NCBI GenBank assembly: GCA_945882315.1
Contig: CAMCWB010000015.1
Location: forward strand, 1-62,931
Direction: 5' to 3'
DNA: 62,931 nt
From: Bauldia litoralis
Lineage (GTDB): Bacteria > Pseudomonadota > Alphaproteobacteria > Rhizobiales > Kaistiaceae
Shown in pieces: positions 20,579 to 31,701 of the stretch. Numbering within the stretch: the stretch's first letter is position 1; each line of letters opens with the position of its first letter. The notes beneath the pieces are model-generated. The model saw only the letters and a list, made by a program, of their open reading frames with translations. It searched no databases and was not told where the DNA came from. The position numbers and the translations under genes were made by a program.

Positions 20579-21327
20579 GGCACTTCTCCACGATCGGCGC
20601 CGAGCGTCTGGCCGGTGACGTTCACGGCGAGATCGGAGGCGAGGAAGAGATAGGGCCCGGCGATATCGTCGGGCTCCATCAGGCCGGGCAGCGCCTGATG
20701 GGAAATGATGTCGTCGAGGAGCGGCTGTTCGGCAACGCCGCTCCGTTCCGCCATCAGCCGAAGCGAGCGCATCGAGGCCTCGGTGCGTACCCAGCCCGGC
20801 GCCACCGCATTGACGTTGATGCCGCGCGGACCGAGCTCCTTCGCCCAGGTCTTGGTGAGGCCGATGACGGCATGCTTGGAGGCGACATAGGCGCCGAACA
20901 AAGGCTCGGCGACGCGGCCCCAGACGGAGGCGGTATTCACGATGCGGCCGCCGGCGCGCATATGCGGGAGCGCGGCGCGCGTCACCAGGAACGTGCCGAC
21001 GACGTTGATCTCGAGGACGCGGCGGAAGACCGTCTCATTGTCGAAGCCGGCGTCATCGATGGGCGTCAGGCGTTCGAGGCCGGCATTGTTGATGAGCACG
21101 TCGAGCCTGCCGATACCATCGAGAAGCGCGGTGATCGCCGGGCCGTTGGTGATGTCGGCGCGGTAGCCGCGCGCGTCGAGGCCGGAAGCGGCGGTGTCGA
21201 TGCCGGGATCGTCGGCAAGCATGTAAAGATCGGCGTCGGCGGCGGCGAAGGCCCGGGCGATGCCGAGGCCGATGCCGCGGCTGGAGCCGGTGACAAGCAC
21301 TTTGCGGCCGATGAAATCGACGCTCAT
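20572..21327 (-). CDS. Short-chain dehydrogenase/reductase
   Basis: A 251-residue classical SDR: TGSSRGIGLG, NNAGLE, catalytic Ser in VNTASVWG, Tyr-x3-Lys in YVASK, and PGWVRTE. The start overlaps the ABC ATPase stop by 4 bp. The second SDR of the operon; it ends GADRGEVPW, where most relatives end in a VDGG-type segment. Substrate unknown. Confidence 0.88.
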   Translation of the reverse strand: MSVDFIGRKVLVTGSSRGIGLGIARAFAAADADLYMLADDPGIDTAASGLDARGYRADITNGPAITALLDGIGRLDVLINNAGLERLTPIDDAGFDNETVFRRVLEINVVGTFLVTRAALPHMRAGGRIVNTASVWGRVAEPLFGAYVASKHAVIGLTKTWAKELGPRGINVNAVAPGWVRTEASMRSLRLMAERSGVAEQPLLDDIISHQALPGLMEPDDIAGPYLFLASDLAVNVTGQTLGADRGEVPW

Positions 21328-22103
21328 GGGTCGACCCCGGCGGTGTGGCGGACCATGCGCAGGAGTTCGGTCCTGGCGTGGAAGAAGCGCTCCTCGTCGC
21401 GGAGCGCCAGCGGCCGCTCCATGCCGAAGATCGCCGAAACGTCGATCTCCGAGACGATGCGGGCCGGGCGCTGCGAGAAGACGATGATGCGATCGGCGAG
21501 GAAGACGGCTTCCTCGACATCATGGGTAACGAAGACGACGGTCTTGGCATCGGTCTTCTGGATGAGGCGAAGCTCGACCTGCAGGCTTTCGCGGCGCTGC
21601 GCATCGAGCGCGCCGAAGGGCTCGTCCATCAGCAGCACGTCGGAGCCGGCGGCGAGCGTGCGGGCAATGGCGATGCGCTGGCGCATGCCGCCGGAGACGC
21701 GGTTCGGATAGGCGCTCGCGAAATCGGCAAGGCCGACGAGCTTCAGGTAGCGGTCGGCGCGCTCCCGCTTCTCCCCCGACGAGAGATCGTCGCGATAGCG
21801 CATGCCGAAGAGGACGTTGCCGCCGACCGTCAGCCAGGGAAACGACGAGTAGGACTGGAAGACCATGCCGCGGCGGCGGTCAGGCGGGCCGACCGGTGCG
21901 CCGGCGAGGCGGATCTCGCCGGAGCTCGGCGTCTCCAGCCCGCCGATCATGCGGAGCAGCGTGCTCTTGCCGCAGCCGGAGGGGCCGAGGAAGACGACGA
22001 ATTCATGCCGCGCGATGGTCAGGTCGAAGGGCGGCGAGACGACCGCCAGGTCGCCGAAGGTCTTGGTGACGCGGTCGAAGGCAAGATAGGGGGCGCTCAA
22101 CAC
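21324..22103 (-). CDS. ABC transporter ATPase, SsuB/TauB type
   Basis: A 259-residue ATPase: Walker A GPSGCGKST, Q-loop FQSYSSFPWLTV, signature VSGGMRQRIAIARTL, Walker B LLMDEPFGALDA, and H-loop VTHDVEEAVFLADRI. These are standard features of the nitrate/sulfonate/taurine importer subfamily. The frame is open to 22298, but GTG 22103 (or TTG 22100) gives the family start just after the permease stop. It energises the permease at 22109 with the binding protein at 22982. Confidence 0.88.
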   Translation of the reverse strand: MLSAPYLAFDRVTKTFGDLAVVSPPFDLTIARHEFVVFLGPSGCGKSTLLRMIGGLETPSSGEIRLAGAPVGPPDRRRGMVFQSYSSFPWLTVGGNVLFGMRYRDDLSSGEKRERADRYLKLVGLADFASAYPNRVSGGMRQRIAIARTLAAGSDVLLMDEPFGALDAQRRESLQVELRLIQKTDAKTVVFVTHDVEEAVFLADRIIVFSQRPARIVSEIDVSAIFGMERPLALRDEERFFHARTELLRMVRHTAGVDP

Positions 22104-22108
22104 CGGCC

Positions 22109-22978
22109 TCACAGATAGCGGAAGGCGCGGCGATGAATCGCGCGGATGATCTGGTCGGTGACGAGGCCGATGATGCCGATGGCGATGACGCCGGCCATGA
22201 CTTCGGGCGTCTTCATGTAGCGGCGCGCCGTCCAGATGACAAAGCCGATGCCGGATTGCGCCGCGACGATCTCGGCGATGATCAGATAGGTCCAGCACCA
22301 GCCGAGCGTGATGCGGAGGCTGTCGACGAGATTGGGCAGCATGGCGCGGAAGGCGACGTCGGAGAGGACCTGGCGCGGCCGGGCGCCGAGCGTCAGGGCA
22401 CTCTCGACATATTCATGCGGGACGCGGCGCATGTCGTCGGCGACCAGCAGCACGAGCTGGAAGAAGGTGCCGAGCCAGAGGAGGAAAATCTTGGTCTCCT
22501 CGCCAACGCCGAACCAGATGATCGACAGCGGCACCAGGGCCGGCACCGGCAGATAGCGGATGAAATCGACGATCGGCTCGAGGGCGGCGCCGACGATCCG
22601 GTAGCTGCTCATCAATATGCCGATCGGGATGGCGAGCACGGCGGAGAGCAGGAAGGCGACCCAGACACGCAGCGTCGAGACGCCGGAGTGGTAGAGGAGA
22701 TCGCCCGCGGTCGCCATCTGCCAGAATGTGGCGGCGACCGTCGAGGGGGCGGGCAGGAAGATCGGATTGGTGAGCTTCAGCCGGGCGGCGGCTTCCCAGA
22801 GGGCAATCACCAGGATGCAGGCGAGAAGCGCGACCAGCGCCTCGGCCTGCCGCGACGGACGGCCGCGAAGAACGAAGAGATTCTTGAAATCCGACGGGTC
22901 GCTCACGGCTCTGGCAACAGTCCTTTCCGGCGAAGCGGCGCTCCGGGCGACAGGGGTAAGCGCCGCTTCGTCGGACAT
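22109..22978 (-). CDS. ABC transporter permease, SsuC/TauC type
   Basis: A 289-residue inner-membrane permease with a polar N-terminal tail of about 50 residues and six predicted helices. The ATPase-contacting loop ESALTLGARPRQVLSDVAFRA has the EAA-like pattern (longer motif, key residues A, G and the following F). It starts 4 bp after the binding-protein gene, clearly in the same transcript. Confidence 0.87.
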   Translation of the reverse strand: MSDEAALTPVARSAASPERTVARAVSDPSDFKNLFVLRGRPSRQAEALVALLACILVIALWEAAARLKLTNPIFLPAPSTVAATFWQMATAGDLLYHSGVSTLRVWVAFLLSAVLAIPIGILMSSYRIVGAALEPIVDFIRYLPVPALVPLSIIWFGVGEETKIFLLWLGTFFQLVLLVADDMRRVPHEYVESALTLGARPRQVLSDVAFRAMLPNLVDSLRITLGWCWTYLIIAEIVAAQSGIGFVIWTARRYMKTPEVMAGVIAIGIIGLVTDQIIRAIHRRAFRYL

Positions 22979-22981
22979 GCG

Positions 22982-23977
22982 TCAGAAGAGTCCGGGCAGG
23001 ACCGACGGGTCAATCTCGGTCTTCGGATCGAGCTTGGTCTCGGCGGCGCCATTCTCGAGATTGAGCTCCATCACCGTGTCGAAGATGCCGTAGAGCTTAC
23101 CCGGCGCCTCGGCGGTGCCGATATAGTCGGTGGCGGTCTTGTAGTCGGTGTAGACGAGGCTGGTGTCGAGGATCTCCTTCACCTCGGCCTCGCTCAGATT
23201 GTAGTGCGGCGCGGCGAGCTTGATGAAGTCGGCCGGGTTGGATTTGTAGTAGTCGACGGCGCGGTAGATGCCGCGCAGGAATTTCTTGTACTTCTCCGGG
23301 TTGGCCTTGAGGTCGTCCTCGCGCGCCGTGATGACGTCGATGATGATGCCGGGATAATCCTTGGACGAGACGAAGATGCGGCCCTTTCGGTCGGGCAGAT
23401 TCTTGACCGCCTGCGACATGAAGGGCTCGTAGCTCGCGACGACCGGCACCGAGGAATCCGAGAAGATGGCGACGGTGTCGGCGGTGGCGATATCACGGAT
23501 GTCGACATCCTTCAGCGTCAGGCCGGCCTTCTTCAATTCGAGCTGGAGCAGGAGCCGCGCCGGGATGTTGGGCTCGACGGCGACCGTCTTGCCCTTCATG
23601 TCGGCGACCGTCTTGATCGTGTCGTCGACGATGACGCCGTCGCCGCCGAGCGATTCATCGATCGTGCCGATGATGATGCCGGGCGTATCGGCGTCGCGCG
23701 GCCGGCCCTGATGCTCGCCGACGGTGCGCATGTCGACCTCGATATCGCCGCGGGCATAGGCGGCCATGACGTTCGAGCGGTCGTCCTCGAACTTCATGTC
23801 GATGGTGATGCCTTCCTCCTTGAAGTAGCCGAGGTCGTCGGCAACCAGCACCGGCGCGAAGCCCGGCCAGGTCGGCGAGAGGATGCGGATATTCTCGTCG
23901 GCCTTCGCCATCGACAGTGGCAAGGCGACGGCGGAAACGGTGAGTGCAAGCGTCAAAGACCGCAGGATCATGCCCAT
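22982..23977 (-). CDS. ABC transporter substrate-binding protein, NMT1/SsuA type
   Basis: A 331-residue periplasmic binding protein with a signal peptide (about 1-26, ending MAKADENI), the opening motif LADDLGYFKEEGI in the form VLVADDLGYFKEEG, and DMKGKTVAVEPN. First gene of the creatininase/ureohydrolase operon and divergent from the LysR regulator. It presumably sets the substrate specificity of the pathway. Ligands of this fold are small N- or S-containing organic acids and amides, compatible with a guanidino compound, but this is inference. Confidence 0.87.
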   Translation of the reverse strand: MGMILRSLTLALTVSAVALPLSMAKADENIRILSPTWPGFAPVLVADDLGYFKEEGITIDMKFEDDRSNVMAAYARGDIEVDMRTVGEHQGRPRDADTPGIIIGTIDESLGGDGVIVDDTIKTVADMKGKTVAVEPNIPARLLLQLELKKAGLTLKDVDIRDIATADTVAIFSDSSVPVVASYEPFMSQAVKNLPDRKGRIFVSSKDYPGIIIDVITAREDDLKANPEKYKKFLRGIYRAVDYYKSNPADFIKLAAPHYNLSEAEVKEILDTSLVYTDYKTATDYIGTAEAPGKLYGIFDTVMELNLENGAAETKLDPKTEIDPSVLPGLF

Positions 23978-24106
23978 AACGACATCCTTTTCAGCGCAGG
24001 GACGAAAGCTGACCCCGACTATTTCGCATTTTCACTTCGGCAACTATGCTGTTTAATAGAACGATGCTTCCAGCATTTTCAAAGTAACGCGTTCCGGTCC
24101 AGTCCC
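23978..24106. promoter_or_regulatory. Divergent promoter region of the LysR gene and the guanidino-type operon
   Basis: A 129-bp gap with a perfect short palindrome ATGCT-TCC-AGCAT at 24064-24076 and another ATGCT about 19 bp before it. This arrangement fits an autoregulating LysR protein controlling the divergent transporter operon; the site is a candidate only. Confidence 0.4.
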
Positions 24107-25027
24107 ATGCGCCGCCTCGACAATATCGACCTCCGGTTGCTCCGCGTCTTCGTCACCCTGGTCGAGGCCGGCGGTTTCACCGACGCGCAGGTGGCGCTCA
24201 ACCTCTCGGCCTCGACGCTGTCGACGCATCTCGCCTCGCTGGAGCGCAAGATCGGCGGCCGCCTTTGCGACCGCGGCCGAAGCGGTTTCCGCATCACGCC
24301 CTTCGGCGACGCGGTCTACAAGGCGGCCAAGCAGCTCTTCGCCAGCCTCGAGGAATTCGACCAGCGCATCGGCCAGCAGCACGACCAGCTCGTCGGGCGG
24401 CTCAGGATCGGCATCGTCGACGGCGTCGTCACCAGCCCGGAGCTCGGCCTGCAGACGGCGATCGGGCATTTCATGGAACGGGCCAAGGAGGTGACGATCG
24501 ACCTCATGCTCGCCACGCCGCACGACCTCGAACGGGCGATCACCGACGGCCAGCGCGACATCGTCATCGGGCCGCTCTCGCAACGCGCGCCGAACATTTC
24601 CTACGTGCCGATCTTTGCCGAGCCAAATGCGCTCTATTGCGGGCGGGAGCATCCGCTGTTCGACGTGCCGGCGGCCAAGATCGACCACGAGGCGCTGGCG
24701 CGCTCGCCCTTCTCGGTGCGTGCCTACCGGAATTTCGACGATCTCTACCGGGTCGACCATCCGCGGGCGAGCGCCACCGTCATGCAGATGGAAGCGCAGA
24801 GCATGCTGATCCTGTCGGGACGTTATATCGGCTTCCTGCCGCGCCATATCGGCGACGGCTTCGCCGAACGCGGGCTGATGCGCGCGCTTCGCCCGGAGAT
24901 CCACGGTTTCCAGAGCCAGCATTTCGCCGCCTATCGGAAACGCGACGCCAACTCGCCGCTGATCAGCGCCTTCCTGCCGGAGCTGCGGCGGCAGGCGCAA
25001 CGGGCAGCCATACTGATTCCCACTTAA
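24107..25027 (+). CDS. LysR-family transcriptional regulator
   Basis: A 306-residue regulator. The N-terminal helix-turn-helix covers about residues 1-65 (LDNIDLRLLRVFVTLVEAGG, then SASTLSTHLASLERKIGGRL), followed by a periplasmic-binding-like effector domain. The ATG at 24107 is the family start, although the frame is open to 22133 as shadow coding. It is transcribed away from the ABC/SDR/creatininase/ureohydrolase operon across a 129-bp gap, the usual geometry for an activator of the adjacent operon. The effector is presumably a pathway substrate. Confidence 0.9.
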   Translation: MRRLDNIDLRLLRVFVTLVEAGGFTDAQVALNLSASTLSTHLASLERKIGGRLCDRGRSGFRITPFGDAVYKAAKQLFASLEEFDQRIGQQHDQLVGRLRIGIVDGVVTSPELGLQTAIGHFMERAKEVTIDLMLATPHDLERAITDGQRDIVIGPLSQRAPNISYVPIFAEPNALYCGREHPLFDVPAAKIDHEALARSPFSVRAYRNFDDLYRVDHPRASATVMQMEAQSMLILSGRYIGFLPRHIGDGFAERGLMRALRPEIHGFQSQHFAAYRKRDANSPLISAFLPELRRQAQRAAILIPT

Positions 25028-25032
25028 TCGGC

Positions 25033-26955
25033 CTAGGCAAGGATCGGCCTAACGCGACGCAGAATCTCCTTCGCGACGAGGTCGGCGCCGGCGAGCGACA
25101 TGTGATCGTCATCGTAGTAGAGCGCTTTGCCATCCTTGATGGCGGCACATGACGAGGGATTGCAGAAGAGCTCGGCGGGATCGACAACGACGACATTTCG
25201 GGGAAGCTCGCTCAACCGCTGGCGGATCGGTGCAATGCGGCGATCCCAATCTTTGCGATCAATCCCGGCGACGAAGTCGGCGCGGTCGTCCCCGCCTACG
25301 GTCCCGACATAGTATTCGATGTGACGCTCGAGGTCCGGCGCCTGCAGAACGAGGACAACCTTCTTGCCCGCGTCGGCGAGGCGGTGAACCATCGCGAAAT
25401 AGGAGTCGGCTGCTTCGGCCCGCGCCGCCTCGGTCACCGCCGTCTCGCGGTCGCTCTCGTCCGCGGGCGCGAGGCTGTTGGTCCGGTAAGATACGACGAT
25501 AGTCGCCAAGCGTTCCTCGCCAAGCAGGTAATCCATCACGTCTTCGGTCCAGCGCCCGCAGGATGTCTTGGCAGACTCGCCGCGACCATAGGTGGGCGAG
25601 CAAGCGGTGATGGTCAGGTGCTTTATGCCGTCGCCCGTATCGCGAAGATTTTCCGCGAGCTGATTAGCCAGCTCGACGGCATGGCTATTGCCGACCACCG
25701 CCCATGTCGGCTGCGCGCTAAAATACGCGCAGGCCTCCTCGGGCTTTTCGGGCTCGCGTTGGTGGCAATGATCCCTTCGCGGGCTGATGGCGACGGTCTT
25801 CATGATTTCCTTCTGTCCGGGGGAAAGCCGGATGTCGTTAAAGCCGTTGCCGGCATAGCCAATGAAGCAAAAGGACAGGAGGACCGTACCGGTACCGACC
25901 GCCGCTGCGATCAAGGTCTTGCGGCTGATGAGGTCCTTTCGCCGGAAGGGCAGTTCGACAAAACGCCAGGTCGTCCAGGCGAGGAGGAATGCAGAGGCCG
26001 ACAGGAGGAGCATCGTCACGTCGCCCGGTTCCTCGGCGCTCCTGTACCGGGCGAAGGCGAAGATCGGTTGGTGCCACAAATAGGCGCTGTAGCTGATCAG
26101 GCCGATCCCGACCAATGGCCGGCTTGCCAGTACCCTGCCGACGACGGTCTTTGGATCAGCAAACAGGATGAGAAGCGCTGCCCCGACCGTCGGCACCAAG
26201 GCGTAGAGGCTGGGGAATGGCGTGGCTTCGTCGAAAACGGAGATGGCGACCAGGATCAAAGCCATACCGAACAGGCTGGCAAACTGGCGGACGGCCGGGC
26301 CTACCCGAGCTTCGACCGGGCGAAGGGCGACGAGCGCCCCGATCGCCAGTTCCCAAGCTCTCGCGGGAAGGAGGAAGAAAGTCGCTTCGGGGTAACGCTA
26401 GGCGCCCCAGTGCGCCACGGCCAGGCTGAGGCAGAGGATCGACACCAGGACGGAAGCAAGACGTTTTGGTCCACCTTTCCGGAGAAAGAAAAGGAGTATG
26501 GGAAAGAGAAGATAGAATTGCTCCTCGACCGCAAGACTCCATGTGTGAAGCAGAGGTTCGAGTTCGGAAGCTCCCCCGAAATAATCGCTTTCCTGCCAAA
26601 AAAAGAAATTCGAGACGAAGAGGCTGACAGCAACAATGCTGTCCAGGAAATCCATCATGTCGCCCGGCATGAGCCAAAGCCAAGCGGGGGGAATGCAGCA
26701 GGCGACAACGACGGTGAGCGCCGGCAAGATGCGCCGGGCGCGGCGCTCGTAGAAATGTTGAAACGAGAAACGGCCTTCGCGCAGTTCATCGAGAATAATC
26801 GACGTGATCAAATAACCGCTGATCACAAAGAATATGTCGACGCCGACGAAGCCGCCGCCGAAGAGGCTGAAACCGGCGTGGAAGAAAACGACAGGCAGAA
26901 CGGCGGCGGCGCGCAGACCGTCAATTTCAGGACGGTACTTCACTTCCGTCCACAC
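25033..26955 (-). pseudogene. Acyltransferase-3/SGNH (OafA/OatA-type) membrane acyltransferase, interrupted by an in-frame TAG
   Basis: One 641-codon frame starts at GTG 26955 (MWTEVKYRPEIDGLRA). It is stopped by TAG at 26400-26398 after LAVAHWGA and continues in the same frame RYPEATFFLLPARAWELAI to 25033. The first part has the acyltransferase-3 signature EIDGLRA, FFVISGYL and the catalytic-type HTWSLAVEEQFY. The second part carries the remaining helices and a periplasmic SGNH hydrolase domain (GNSHA; catalytic DxxH in DDDHMSLAG). Such proteins O-acetylate lipopolysaccharide, exopolysaccharide or peptidoglycan. The TAG removes most helices and the SGNH domain, so the product is inactive unless the stop is read through or is an error. 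Lower GC than its neighbours. Confidence 0.82.
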
Positions 26956-27184
26956 CGCGTTTCAGCACGCACAAATAAAGAGGGCCGCAGCTGCGACCCT
27001 GACTGAGCAACCGGCACTCTATAGTTCCCCCCGCTCGATAGCCATATTATAGGTGTGCTCCAACTTCGGTACAACTTGGACTCTCGTCCATTAACTTGGG
27101 CCAACTGTCGCGACGCGGCTGCAATGTCAGGGGACAGTGAGAACGACGGCAGGCGTGGCGTAGCGGGCGCCTGCCGAAGTGGCG

Positions 27185-27613
27185 TCAGCGGGCGCCGATT
27201 GCCGCCTGGAAGGTGAGCGCGTCGGTGTAGACGTCTTTCCGTGCCACGAGGCCGCCGCGGATGGCGAAGATGTCGGCGCCGTTCCATTCGATCTTGTTGC
27301 CGGTCGGCTTCAGCGTGACCTCGCCGCGGGTGATCGGATTGGTGAAGGTCGCCGTCGCAGTCCATTCGACGGCGGCAAAACCTTCGGCGAAATAGGCGCG
27401 GCGGGCGCTGAAATCGATGTCCGGGAACGTCGCGAAGACGCCGGCGATGATTTTCCTGACCGCCTCCGGATCAGTGGCGAGGCCGCCGCTGGTATGGTTC
27501 TGGAAGACGAAGCCCTCGGCATGGAGCGCAAGGATCGCCGCGAGATCGTGGGCGTTCCACGCCGCGTTGTAGCGGCCGAGCAACGCCTCCGTCTGCGCGG
27601 CGTCCCAGCTCAT
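27185..27613 (-). CDS. NTF2-like/SnoaL-type ester cyclase family protein
   Basis: A 142-residue cone-shaped alpha+beta protein: ALLGRYNAAWNAHDLAAILAL, then FVFQNHTSGG, EWTATATFTNPITRGEV, and FAIRGGLVARKDVYTD. Typical of the SnoaL/polyketide cyclase-like group, which includes many stress or small-molecule-binding proteins of unknown role. It overlaps the MsrB gene by 4 bp and is probably cotranscribed with it. Confidence 0.75.
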   Translation of the reverse strand: MSWDAAQTEALLGRYNAAWNAHDLAAILALHAEGFVFQNHTSGGLATDPEAVRKIIAGVFATFPDIDFSARRAYFAEGFAAVEWTATATFTNPITRGEVTLKPTGNKIEWNGADIFAIRGGLVARKDVYTDALTFQAAIGAR

Positions 27614-28035
27614 TGGGTCTTGGCCTCGGAATCGGGCGTGAAATTCATCGCGACGCCGTTGATGCAGTAGCGGAGATGGGTCGGCGGCGGACCGTCGTCG
27701 AAGACATGGCCGAGATGGCTGCCGCAGGTGGCGCAGTGGACCTCGGTGCGGACCATGCCGTAGCCACGGTCGACCGTGTTCTCGACGGCGCCCTTGATGG
27801 GATCGTTGAAGCTCGGCCAGCCGGTGCCGCTCTCGAATTTGAGGAGCGAACGGAACAGCGGCTCGTCGCAGCCGACGCAGGTGAAGGTACCGGGGCGCTT
27901 CTCATAAAGCAGCGCGCAGCTTCCCGGCCGTTCGGTGCCGTGGCCGCGCATGACCGCAAATTGCTCGGGCGTGAGGATCTTCCGCCATTCCTCGTCGGTA
28001 TGGGTGACCTTGTAGGTCTTCTCCATCATGCTCAT
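27610..28035 (-). CDS. msrB: Peptide-methionine (R)-S-oxide reductase
   Basis: A 141-residue repair enzyme reducing methionine-R-sulfoxide in proteins. Zinc-binding CxxC pairs are visible (TCVGCDEPLF and HCATCGSHLGHVF), and the catalytic cysteine is in RYCINGVAMNF near the C-terminus. Start ATG 28035; further in-frame ATGs at codons 3 and 4 are possible. It overlaps the NTF2-like gene downstream. Confidence 0.93.
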   Translation of the reverse strand: MSMMEKTYKVTHTDEEWRKILTPEQFAVMRGHGTERPGSCALLYEKRPGTFTCVGCDEPLFRSLLKFESGTGWPSFNDPIKGAVENTVDRGYGMVRTEVHCATCGSHLGHVFDDGPPPTHLRYCINGVAMNFTPDSEAKTQ

Positions 28036-28264
28036 GGCTCATGCTCCCTTCGCGGGTCGTTTGCTGATTAAATCACAAATCGGTGACCGGCGTCATTTAC
28101 GGCCGCAACAGTGGAGTAGGCGGCAGGACCGGGCCTACAGCCCTGCCCCGGCTTCGCGTAGAACCAAGGCGATATGACGCCGGCGAGATGACAGCCATAT
28201 GGGGCGCCTCGCGTCGGCATCCAACAACCGGCCCTGCCGGAAATAATCGAAAGGGAGCTCATCC

Positions 28265-29791
28265 GTGACAAGCCAAGACAATCCGACCCGGGCGGCGCCG
28301 ATCCGCGGGCTCTTCATCGACGGCAAGGAACAGTCCCCAGAGGGGAAGGAGACCTTCCCGATCGTCTCGCCTTCGACCGGAGCGGTGATCGCCCACACGG
28401 TCAACGCCGATGAGGCGGATGTCGACGCGGCGGTGGTGAGCGCCCGCCGCGCCTTCGTCGATCCGGACTGGCGGAAGCTCTCCGACCGGACCCGCGCCAA
28501 GCTCGTCTATGCGCTGGGCGACGTCCTGGAGAAGAATCTCGACGAGCTCTACGAGATGGAGACGCTGAACAATGGCCGGCCGACGCGCGAGACGCGCGCC
28601 CAGCTCGCCCGCGTGCCAGACCTCTTCCGCTACAATGCGGCGCTGGCCATGGCCAAGCGCGACGCGGTAATCCCGGTCGACGGGCCCTATCTCGGCTACA
28701 CGATCCGCAAGCCGGCCGGCGTCGTCGCCAACATCACGCCCTTCAACCATCCGCTCCTGATCGCTTCGCGCAACCTCGCCCCAACCTTCGCCTCGGGCTG
28801 CACGACCGTCGTCAAGCCGTCGGAATACACGCCGCTGACGACGCTGCGGCTTGCCGAGATCTTCTCGGCGGCGGGCCTGCCGCCGGGCGTCTTCAATGTC
28901 GTCACCGGGCTCGGCGGCACGACCGGCAAGGCGCTGACCGGCCATCCCGGCATCAACAAGCTGGTGCTGACCGGCGGCACCGAATCCGGACGCATGGCGG
29001 CGGTGGCGGCGGCGCGGAATTTCGTCCACCAGACGCTGGAACTCGGCGGCAAGGCGCCGGTGCTGGTGTTCGAGGATTTCGACGTCGACCAGGCGGTCGA
29101 CTACGCCGCCTTCGGTACCTTCATCGGCGCCGGCCAGACCTGTATCTGCTCGTCGCGCCATCTCGTGCAGCGCAGCGTCTACAACGAGTTCGTCGACAAG
29201 CTCGCGGCAAAGGCCAAGGCGATCAGGGTCGGCGACCCTTTCGACACGGCGATGCAGATGGGGCCGCTGATCTCGGCCAGGCAGCGCCAGCGCGTTGCCG
29301 ATTTCGTCGAGATCGGGCTTGCCGAAGGCGCCAGGCTCGTCGCCGGAGGGCGGGTGCCCAAGCATCTCGACAATAGCGGCGGCTTCTATTTCGAGCCGAC
29401 CGTCTTCGCCGATGCGACGCCCGATATGCGGATATCCCGGGAAGAGGTCTTCGGACCTTTCACCGTGGTGATGCCCTTCGATACGGAGGAAGAGGCGCTG
29501 CGCATCGCCAACGATTCCGAATACGGCCTCGCCGCGGCCGTGCGGACGCAGAATGTAGCGCGCGCCCACCGGCTTGCCGAGCAGCTCGACGCCGGCATCA
29601 TCTGGATCAACGATCATCACCGGGTCGACGCGGCCTCGCCCTGGGGCGGCGTCAAGAATTCCGGCATCGGGCGCGAGTTCGGCCAGGAATCCTTCGACCA
29701 TTATTTCACGACCAAGGCCGTGATGGTGAACAAGAGTGGCGAGAAGTTCGACTGGTTCGACAAGGCCAAGCTGGACCAGCGGCTGAATTGA
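28265..29791 (+). CDS. Aldehyde dehydrogenase, NAD-dependent
   Basis: A 508-residue aldehyde dehydrogenase. Cofactor region VANITPFNHPLLI, glycine motif LTGGTESGR, general base Glu in LELGGKAPV, catalytic Cys in GAGQTCICSSR, and C-terminal PWGGVKNSGIGRE are all present. Closest in style to betaine-aldehyde or hydroxymuconic-semialdehyde type enzymes, with substrate uncertain. GTG start at 28265 after AAGGGAG. Transcribed alone, divergent from msrB. Confidence 0.92.
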   Translation: MTSQDNPTRAAPIRGLFIDGKEQSPEGKETFPIVSPSTGAVIAHTVNADEADVDAAVVSARRAFVDPDWRKLSDRTRAKLVYALGDVLEKNLDELYEMETLNNGRPTRETRAQLARVPDLFRYNAALAMAKRDAVIPVDGPYLGYTIRKPAGVVANITPFNHPLLIASRNLAPTFASGCTTVVKPSEYTPLTTLRLAEIFSAAGLPPGVFNVVTGLGGTTGKALTGHPGINKLVLTGGTESGRMAAVAAARNFVHQTLELGGKAPVLVFEDFDVDQAVDYAAFGTFIGAGQTCICSSRHLVQRSVYNEFVDKLAAKAKAIRVGDPFDTAMQMGPLISARQRQRVADFVEIGLAEGARLVAGGRVPKHLDNSGGFYFEPTVFADATPDMRISREEVFGPFTVVMPFDTEEEALRIANDSEYGLAAAVRTQNVARAHRLAEQLDAGIIWINDHHRVDAASPWGGVKNSGIGREFGQESFDHYFTTKAVMVNKSGEKFDWFDKAKLDQRLN

Positions 29792-29904
29792 GGCGGCAGG
29801 CGGCTACCGGCTGTCACCGCGGGGAAAAGCGTCTATGAAAGTCGTTGATTACTGATTGATTCTGATTCTCTTCCGCGACTGCGCCGTCCTGCCGGGTTCC
29901 ATAC

Positions 29905-31701
<1,797 letters not shown>

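Noticed and set aside
22133-24106. Very long plus-strand open frame preceding the LysR start
   Set aside because: It is antisense to the permease and binding-protein genes, both well supported; the frame is open only because of high GC and codon bias. LysR homology starts at 24107.
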